12,269 bases of DNA from CAZBBB01 sp964490005 (GTDB lineage: Bacteria > Planctomycetota > B15-G4). Shown piece after piece: positions 7,095 to 12,269 of the stretch. A program made the position numbers and the translations under genes. How positions within the stretch are numbered: the first letter of the stretch is position 1; the number at the start of each line of letters is the position of its first letter. The notes under the pieces are model-generated. The model saw only the letters and a program-made list of their open reading frames with translations. It made no database searches and was not told the origin of the DNA. The DNA is taken from the NCBI GenBank assembly GCA_964490005.1, contig CAZBBB010000096.1:1-12269 (forward strand), read 5' to 3'.

Positions 7095-8086
7095 GCGCCG
7101 GCGCCCCCCGTCGGCCCCGCCTCGCCCTCGGCGCCGGGGGGATCCTCGCGCTCGACCGTGTACTCGCGCACGTGGCGCGCCGTCGTGAAGATGATGATCT
7201 CGGCCACCAGACCGACGGCGAAGATCTGCACGCCCATCACGATCAGGGCCACGCCCGCCACGAGCGAGGCGCGATTGCGCGGATCGCCCAGCTGGCTCCA
7301 GCCGAACAGGTAGTCGAGCGTCAGGTAGCCGCACACGAGCGCGCCGAGCAGCACGCACAGCCCGCCGGCCACGCCGAAGAAGCGCAGCGGCTTGGTCGTG
7401 AAGCGCGTGAGGAACAGCAGCGCGGCCACGTCGAGGATGCGGCGCATGTACACGCCCAGGCCGAGAAAGCCCTCGCGTCCCTTCTCGCGCAGGTGGCGCA
7501 CGCGCACCTCGCCCACGCGGAAGCCGCGCCGGTGCGCCAGCACCGGCAAGAAGCGCGAGACGTTGGCCTCCACGAGCACCTCGCCCACGATGACGCGCCG
7601 CATGCCGACGAGGCCGCAGTTGAGGTCGTGCAGCGTCACGCCGGTGAAGGCGCTCATGAGCCGATTGTAGGCCCAGGACTGCAGGCGGTTGGTCCAGGGG
7701 TCGACGCGCGGCACGCGCCAGCCGAGCACCAGGTCGTAGTCGCGCTCGAGCGCGTCGAGCACCGGGTGGATGTCGCCCGGGTCGAGCTGCAGGTAGCTGG
7801 GCAGCGCGACGAGCAGCCGGCCGCGCGACTCGCGATAGCCGCTGGTCAGCGCCCGCTCCTCGCCGAAGGGCTGGTTGAACTGCAGCAGGCGCACCGGCAG
7901 CCCGGCCGGGATGGCCTTGCGGATGGCGGCGCCGCGCGACTCGCCCAGGCCGTCGAGCACGAGCACGAACTCGAAGCTCGCGCCGCGGTCGCGGAACTCC
8001 GCCGCGTACTGCTCGAGGATCTCGGCCAGCTCGGGACAGTCGTCGGAGAGCGCCAGCACGGCGCTGACGTCGACGGCGGCGCTCAC
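7091..8086 (-). CDS. GT2-family glycosyltransferase-like membrane protein with lost DXD motif
   Basis: The 331-residue protein has the layout of polyprenyl-phosphate sugar synthases (DPM1/GtrB type): a GT2 domain (1-210) and two C-terminal membrane spans (about 236-260 and 277-301). It aligns closely with the gene upstream: LHDLNCGLVGMRR (152-164) matches LHDFGCTLKAYR. However, the metal-binding DXD position reads P96-S-Y98 in ALPSYLQLDPGDIH, where the neighbour reads TMDGDGQNDPADIP. The nucleotide-binding VDDGS reads LDGLG, keeping only the first Asp (D45). It may be catalytically inactive and act as a partner, or represent a subfamily with different chemistry. The GTG start at 8086 overlaps the upstream stop (GTGA) and has GGGAG eight bases before it. 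The stop overlaps the GT39-like start. The fold is well supported; activity is uncertain. Confidence 0.85.
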   Translation of the reverse strand: MSAAVDVSAVLALSDDCPELAEILEQYAAEFRDRGASFEFVLVLDGLGESRGAAIRKAIPAGLPVRLLQFNQPFGEERALTSGYRESRGRLLVALPSYLQLDPGDIHPVLDALERDYDLVLGWRVPRVDPWTNRLQSWAYNRLMSAFTGVTLHDLNCGLVGMRRVIVGEVLVEANVSRFLPVLAHRRGFRVGEVRVRHLREKGREGFLGLGVYMRRILDVAALLFLTRFTTKPLRFFGVAGGLCVLLGALVCGYLTLDYLFGWSQLGDPRNRASLVAGVALIVMGVQIFAVGLVAEIIIFTTARHVREYTVEREDPPGAEGEAGPTGGAGA

Positions 8087-9030
8087 GCCAGCGACTCCCG
8101 GCGCAGCATCGGCGCGCGCACGTCGTCGCGCCCGGGACGGCTGCGCAGCGCCAGCTCGCACAGCAGCCCCATCACCAGGAAGTCGACCGCCAGGAAGAAG
8201 CCCAGCACGGCGACCGAGGGCATCACGACGGTCGTGTAGCCCACCAGGCGCACCGTCGTCGTGTCGACGAAGGCCAGGAACAGCATCACCAGCGACATGA
8301 TCGCGCTCGCGATCGAGAGCAGGCCGAAGTAGTGCAGCGGCTGCACGGCGAAGCGCACGAGCAGGCGCAGCGCGACCATGTCGGTCATGAGCCGCCAGGT
8401 GCGCCCGATGCCGTACTTGCTCGACCCGGCGCGGCGCGGATGGTGCGCCACGACGCGCTCGCCCACGCGCGCCCCCACCGCCGCCGCCAGCCCGGGGATG
8501 AAGCGGTGCATCTCGGCGTACAGGTTCAGCCGCCGGATGAGGTCGGCCCGGTAGGCCTTGAGCGTGCAGCCGAAGTCGTGCAGCGGCACGCCCGTGATCG
8601 CCGCCAGCAGGCGGTTGGCGGCGATCGAGGGCAGCCGCCGCATGACGAAGCTGTCGCGCCGCTCGCGGCGCCAGCCCGAGATGATGTCGTAGCCGCGGTC
8701 GAGGTCGGCCAGCAGCCCGGGGATGTCGGCCGGGTCGTTCTGGCCGTCGCCGTCCATGGTGATGAAGACGTCGCCGCGCGCCGCGTGGAACCCGGCCGCC
8801 AGCGCCGGCGTCTGGCCGAAGTTGCGCCGCAGGCGCAGCACGCGCAGGCGGCGCGAGCGCCGCCGGTGCGCTTCGAGCACCTCGCCGGTGCCGTCCCGGC
8901 TGCCGTCGTCGACGACGATGATCTCGGCCGCGCGCGGCAGCGCGTCGAGGACGGCCTCGAGTCGGACGAGCACCTGGCCGATGGAGTCCTTCTCGTTGTA
9001 GACGGGAAGGATGACGCTCAGGGCAACCAC
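8083..9030 (-). CDS. GT2 glycosyltransferase, polyprenyl-phosphate sugar synthase type
   Basis: First gene of the four-gene envelope operon. The 315-residue protein has a GT-A domain opening with SVILPVYNEKDS (5-16), nucleotide site VVDDGSRDGT (39-48), an intact DXD in MDGDGQ (D93, D95), FGCTLKAYR (153-161) and SSKYG (203-207). Two C-terminal membrane spans follow (about 235-256 and 265-292). This is the DPM1/ArnC/GtrB layout, which loads a sugar from a nucleotide donor onto a polyprenyl phosphate at the inner membrane. I chose the GTG at 9030 because GGGAGG (9045-9040) sits nine bases upstream and the family usually starts at this point. The open frame continues upstream but would overlap the divergent kinase-like gene. 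A -10-like TACGAT lies at 9074-9069. The sugar carried is unknown. Confidence 0.9.
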   Translation of the reverse strand: MVALSVILPVYNEKDSIGQVLVRLEAVLDALPRAAEIIVVDDGSRDGTGEVLEAHRRRSRRLRVLRLRRNFGQTPALAAGFHAARGDVFITMDGDGQNDPADIPGLLADLDRGYDIISGWRRERRDSFVMRRLPSIAANRLLAAITGVPLHDFGCTLKAYRADLIRRLNLYAEMHRFIPGLAAAVGARVGERVVAHHPRRAGSSKYGIGRTWRLMTDMVALRLLVRFAVQPLHYFGLLSIASAIMSLVMLFLAFVDTTTVRLVGYTTVVMPSVAVLGFFLAVDFLVMGLLCELALRSRPGRDDVRAPMLRRESLA

Positions 9031-9100
9031 GCGGTGCCGCCTCCCGGGAAACCTCTCGAGACGGGCGCATCGTACCTTCCGGGTCGCTAACATGAGATCG
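9031..9100. promoter_or_regulatory. Divergent promoter region between the GT2 operon and the kinase-like gene
   Basis: This 70-bp gap separates two divergent operons. Minus strand: TACGAT (9074-9069) is a 4/6 match to a -10 box and lies upstream of the strong ribosome site GGGAGG (9045-9040) of the GT2 gene; no good -35 is visible. Plus strand: TAACAT (9088-9093), also 4/6, ends seven bases before the ATG at 9101. No Shine-Dalgarno is present there, so transcription from this box would give a leaderless message. The gap holds no obvious inverted repeat that would mark an operator. Confidence 0.35.
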
Positions 9101-10120
9101 ATGTCCGGCCTCGTCGTGTTCTGCCCGCGCAGCAGTTCGTCGGCATCGGCGCTCGGGCTCGCGCTGGCGGCGGCGTGCCGCCCCGCGCGCCTCGTCGCGA
9201 CGCTCGAGCAGGCCTTCGACGCCTGCGCCGCCGAGCCGCGCGCACCGCTCGTCATCGACCTGCGCGGCGCGTCCGCCGCCGCCGCGCACCAGGCCAGCCG
9301 GCTGGCGGCGCTCGTCGGCGGACGCGAGAGCCTCGCGCTGCTCGACCCGGGAGACGTCGCGCCCGCCGACGTCGACGCCGCGCTCACCGCGCCCTTCTAC
9401 CTGAGCGAGGTCGTCCGCTGGTGCCGGCACGCGCAGACCGCGCCGCCGCGCGCCCACCACCTGGCCGACCTCGCCGCCGGGCTGGCGCACGAGGTGCGCA
9501 ATCCGCTCGCGGCGCTGCTCATGCAGCTCGAACTGCTGGCCGAGGACGCGCGCGCCGTCGAGCTGCGCGACGAACTCGCCGAGCTGCGCGCGCAGGGCCG
9601 CCGGATCGCCGACGTGGTGGCCGACGTCGAGCGGGCCGCGCACCCCGGCCGCGTGCAGCGCGCCACGACGACCCTGCCGGAGCTGCTCGAGCGGGCCGGG
9701 GCCCGGCTGGCGGAGCGCCAGCCGCAGTTGGCCGCGCGGCTGGTCCTGCGCACCTGCCCGGGCGCCCGGCTGGACGTCGACGGCGGGCTGCTGGCCGACG
9801 CCCTCGCCGACGTCTGGCAGTCGCTGCTGCTGGCCGGCGAGGCCGACGCGCCGCTCGACGTGCACGCCGGCGCCCGCCGCGACGGCATCCTGTGCATCCG
9901 CGCCGACGCGCGGCTGCCGCGGCTGCCCGCCGACGCCCCCACCCGCCTGTTCGTGCCGCTCTGGGCGCGCCAGGCGCTCGGACTGCCCGCGGGTCTGAGC
10001 CTCACCGCCGCGCGCTCGGCCTTCCGCGGACACGGCGGCGAGCTGTTGGCCTTCGCGCGTGCCGACCAGGTGCTGCGCCTCGAGGGCCGTCTCCCGGCGC
10101 GGGCGGGAGGCGCGGCGTGA
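9101..10120 (+). CDS. Histidine-kinase-like protein with degenerate receiver and ATP-binding domains
   Basis: The 339-residue protein has a clear dimerisation/phospho-acceptor helix: LADLAAGLAHEVRNPLAALL (121-140), with H130. The following part has the length and some landmarks of a kinase ATP-binding domain, such as RLFVPLW (282-288) and GHGGELLAF (310-318). Its catalytic boxes look lost: the N-box asparagines appear as D237 and S241, and the DxGxG loop reads DARLP (269-273). Residues 1-110 resemble a receiver fold: LVVFC strand, VIDLR with D53, and TAPF where KPF is usual. There the N-terminal acidic pair and the conserved Lys are missing. It may act as a phosphotransferase or scaffold, as Spo0B and ChpT do, rather than a kinase. 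No membrane segment is seen. The start is ATG 9101 or in-frame ATG 9092. It overlaps the TPR-like gene by four bases. Confidence 0.75.
   Translation: MSGLVVFCPRSSSSASALGLALAAACRPARLVATLEQAFDACAAEPRAPLVIDLRGASAAAAHQASRLAALVGGRESLALLDPGDVAPADVDAALTAPFYLSEVVRWCRHAQTAPPRAHHLADLAAGLAHEVRNPLAALLMQLELLAEDARAVELRDELAELRAQGRRIADVVADVERAAHPGRVQRATTTLPELLERAGARLAERQPQLAARLVLRTCPGARLDVDGGLLADALADVWQSLLLAGEADAPLDVHAGARRDGILCIRADARLPRLPADAPTRLFVPLWARQALGLPAGLSLTAARSAFRGHGGELLAFARADQVLRLEGRLPARAGGAA
10105..10110 (+). promoter_or_regulatory. Ribosome binding site of the TPR-like gene
   Basis: GGGAGG lies six bases before the GTG at 10117, inside the end of the kinase-like gene. It fixes a GTG start that overlaps the upstream stop codon (GTGA). 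Confidence 0.7.
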
Positions 10121-12269
10121 GCGGCCGTCGCCGTCGTCGCGGCCCGCGGCGCCTGCTGCCCTGGCTGTTCACGGCCGCGCTCGTGGTGCTCGTCGGCCGC
10201 TCGCTGCTCAACGCGCTCGGCGAGCGCGACCTCGTCGCGGCGGCGCGCAACCTGCGCACCGGCGACGCGACGACCGCCGAGCCGCCCGACCCGATCGCCG
10301 CGCTCGACGTGCTCGACGCCTTTCTCGACCGGCATCCCGGCCACTACGAGGCTCTGGTCGAGATCGCCAAGTGCTGGCAGGACCTGCGCGCCTGGGACAA
10401 GTCGGTCAACGCCCTGCGCGCCGCGGCCGAGAACACCGCCGACCTGGCGCTCAAGACGCGCGCGATGACCGACGCCATGTTCGTGCTCCAGATCGCCGAT
10501 CGCCACGAGGAGGCGGTCGCGATGGGCCGGGCCGTGATCGAGCTGCTGCCCGAGGACCTGCGGCGCCGCCTGCAGCTGGGCCACGTCTACCTGCGCGGCA
10601 GCCAATCGGCGCAGGCCAAGGTGCTGGCGCGCTCGGTCGACCCCGCGCAGAAGCGCTGGCGCGACCTGCAGGTCGAGCAGCGCATCGAGTCCTTCGTCAC
10701 CGACATCTGGCGCGAGCCCGACGTCGAGGACCTGCTCGACGAGCTGCTGCCCGCCGCCGACCCGATCCTGCGCCAGGAGGTGCGCGCCGAACTCGTCGAG
10801 GCCCGCGAGAGCTTCCTGCAGGCCGACGCGATCCTGGCCGACTATCCGCGCCTGGCGGGCTTCGACCCGATGGCCTCGCGCGCCCGCGTCAACGTGCTGC
10901 AGCGCACCGGCCGGCTCTACGACGCGCACATCGAGGCCGGCATGTGCCTGGCCGAGCCCGCCCTGCCGCTCGGCGTGCAGCGCGACTTTCTCGACGCGCA
11001 GGCGCAGTGCTCGATCCTCGTGGGCCAGCCCGGCCTGGCGGCCGACCTCTACGAGCGCATCGTGCAGAGCCACGAGGCGGCCGGCGAGCGCCCGCCGCCG
11101 TGGCTGATCTGGGCGCTGTACGAACAGCGCGTCGCCGCCGCGCAGTGGGACTGGATCCTGGCGCGCGTCGAGACCGACCTGCCGCTCTGGAACCAGGACG
11201 CGACGCTGCGCTGGGCGCGCGCCGAGGCGCTCGCCGGCACCGGCCGCACGGCGGAGGCGCGCGACGCGATCCTCGACCCGCTCGCGAGCGCGACGCTGGG
11301 TACGCGCACCTCGACCTCGGCCAGCATCCGCGGCTACCCCAAGCGCCGCCGCGCGATCATCATGCTGGGCTACCGGCTGTTCCAGGAGATCGGCGACCCG
11401 CGCGCGCTGAGCGCGCTCGACGGGCTGCTGCTGCACATCCCCGACGACGCCGAGGCGCTGCGCCTGCGCAGCGACCTCGCGCGCGAGCAGAACCGCCCCG
11501 AGGCCGCCATGCACGACGCCTTCGCGCTGCTCGTGCGCGAGCGGCGCGAGCGACCCGACTTCGACCGCTGGGTCGCCGCCGCCGACGCCCTCTCGCAGCA
11601 GCAGCACGGCGCGGGACTGGCCGCGCGCGCCCGCGCCAAGGTGCGCGACGCCGACAGCTGGCTGCGCTCGACCGACGAGGCCAGTTTCGAGACCTACAAG
11701 GTGCTCGGGGTCGCGCTCCCCGCCACGCGCGTGCCCGACCTGCCCAACCAGCTCTACGTGCCGCGCGACCCGGCGCTGAGCTGGGCCATCGTCGAGGAGC
11801 TGGCCGCCGCCGGCCGGCTCGAGCGGGCGCGCGGCGAGCTGCGCAAGCTCTCCGACGCGCACACCGGCGTGCAGGAGTTCCGCTTCCGGCTCGGGCGCCT
11901 GCTCGTGCGCGAGGGTCAGTACGAGTCGGCGGCGGCGGAGTTCGAGCGCCTGCTGCAGGACGTGCCGGGCGACACCGAGGCGCTCGACCTGGCCGTGCGG
12001 ACCTGGAAGGCGCTGGGCCGCCCCGACCGCGCCGCGCAGCTCGTCTCGCGCATGATCCTCGACGACCCGCTGGGCGTCGGCGCCGCGCGCTACGGCGAGC
12101 TGCTGCTCGCGCGCGGCCAGCCCGAAGCCGCCAAGGCGCTCGTCGAGCGGCTCGTGCGCTGGACCGACTTCGACCAGCGCCTGGACGTGCTCATCGTCGC
12201 GGCGCGCGCGCAACTCGCGCTCGGCGACGCGGCGGGTGCGCAGGCGATCCTCGCCGCGCTGGCGACGCG
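10117..12269 (+). CDS. Membrane-anchored TPR-like repeat protein, partial (runs off the window)
   Basis: The frame stays open for 717 codons to the window edge, so the C-terminus is missing. The start is a GTG with an excellent Shine-Dalgarno, overlapping the upstream stop. The N-terminus has a cluster of eight arginines (residues 4-12) followed by one hydrophobic span (about 13-32, LLPWLFTAALVVLVG). This suggests a signal anchor with the bulk in the periplasm. The rest is helical and Ala/Leu/Arg-rich with TPR-like helix pairs, for example around 59-106 and more clearly from about 575 on (GQYESAAAEFERLL, ALGRPDRAAQLV, GQPEAAKALVERLV). No catalytic motif is recognised. TPR arrays usually hold protein complexes together. 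With the kinase-like protein upstream in the same operon it may form an envelope-sensing or assembly unit, which is inference. The antisense frame is also long but is a shadow. Confidence 0.82.
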   Translation, partial: MSGRRRRRGPRRLLPWLFTAALVVLVGRSLLNALGERDLVAAARNLRTGDATTAEPPDPIAALDVLDAFLDRHPGHYEALVEIAKCWQDLRAWDKSVNALRAAAENTADLALKTRAMTDAMFVLQIADRHEEAVAMGRAVIELLPEDLRRRLQLGHVYLRGSQSAQAKVLARSVDPAQKRWRDLQVEQRIESFVTDIWREPDVEDLLDELLPAADPILRQEVRAELVEARESFLQADAILADYPRLAGFDPMASRARVNVLQRTGRLYDAHIEAGMCLAEPALPLGVQRDFLDAQAQCSILVGQPGLAADLYERIVQSHEAAGERPPPWLIWALYEQRVAAAQWDWILARVETDLPLWNQDATLRWARAEALAGTGRTAEARDAILDPLASATLGTRTSTSASIRGYPKRRRAIIMLGYRLFQEIGDPRALSALDGLLLHIPDDAEALRLRSDLAREQNRPEAAMHDAFALLVRERRERPDFDRWVAAADALSQQQHGAGLAARARAKVRDADSWLRSTDEASFETYKVLGVALPATRVPDLPNQLYVPRDPALSWAIVEELAAAGRLERARGELRKLSDAHTGVQEFRFRLGRLLVREGQYESAAAEFERLLQDVPGDTEALDLAVRTWKALGRPDRAAQLVSRMILDDPLGVGAARYGELLLARGQPEAAKALVERLVRWTDFDQRLDVLIVAARAQLALGDAAGAQAILAALAT

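Noticed and set aside
7095..7358. Upstream extension of the GT39-like gene
   Set aside because: The frame is open but overlaps the coding end of the second GT2 gene and its product is Arg/Gly-rich; the coupled GTG at 7094 fits the first membrane span.
9031..9387. Upstream extension of the first GT2 gene
   Set aside because: It would overlap the divergent kinase-like gene, while the GTG at 9030 has a good ribosome site and matches the family start.
9397..12213. A 938-codon open frame on the minus strand
   Set aside because: It lies antisense to the kinase-like and TPR-like genes. Its product is a low-complexity mix of Arg, Ala, Gly, Val and His with no recognisable domain, as expected for the shadow of GC-rich genes with G/C third positions. 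The plus-strand frames have proper starts, ribosome sites and motifs.
1..12269. CRISPR array, tRNA/rRNA genes, insertion sequence or prophage
   Set aside because: I looked for repeat-spacer patterns, transposase or integrase motifs and clear RNA genes and saw none. The window looks like ordinary chromosomal DNA with uniform composition.

Overview
This is a very GC-rich window from a bacterial chromosome, densely coded, with strong G/C preference at third codon positions. Because of that bias, long open frames also run antisense to the real genes. The lipid A gene (lpxH-like) and the ADP-heptose genes (gmhA, gmhB) point to an outer-membrane, LPS-making (diderm) bacterium. A FemAB protein of the exosortase-associated type fits lineages such as Planctomycetota, Myxococcota, Acidobacteriota or Proteobacteria. 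I cannot fix the phylum from the sequence alone.

Layout. (1) Positions 8-3432, minus strand: a predicted fusion of an LpxH-type UDP-2,3-diacylglucosamine hydrolase and cytidylate kinase, followed by rpsA (ribosomal protein S1, six S1 domains). The cmk-rpsA order is a classic conserved pair; the lpxH fusion is unusual. A perfect 9-bp GC hairpin lies in the gap between them. (2) Positions 3516-4681, plus strand: gmhA and gmhB, two steps of ADP-heptose synthesis, overlapping by 4 bp. (3) Positions 4669-9030, minus strand: a four-gene, fully overlapping operon of GT2 glycosyltransferase, a second GT2 protein lacking the DXD motif, a multi-membrane-span GT39-like glycosyltransferase and a FemAB-like acyltransferase. 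It probably makes or decorates a lipid-carried surface glycan. Its end overlaps the end of gmhB by 13 bp. (4) Positions 9101-12269, plus strand: a histidine-kinase-like protein whose ATP-binding and receiver-like regions look degenerate although the phospho-acceptor histidine box is intact. It overlaps by 4 bp a membrane-anchored helical-repeat (TPR-like) protein that runs off the window.

Taken together, most of the window serves cell-envelope construction: lipid A, heptose, carrier-linked sugars, and possibly exopolysaccharide. Two conserved housekeeping functions (CMP kinase and S1) are physically joined to it through the fusion gene. The most noteworthy points are the LpxH-Cmk fusion, the side-by-side intact and DXD-less GT2 pair, and the pseudo-histidine-kinase/TPR operon. 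I see no rRNA, tRNA, insertion sequence, CRISPR array or phage gene.
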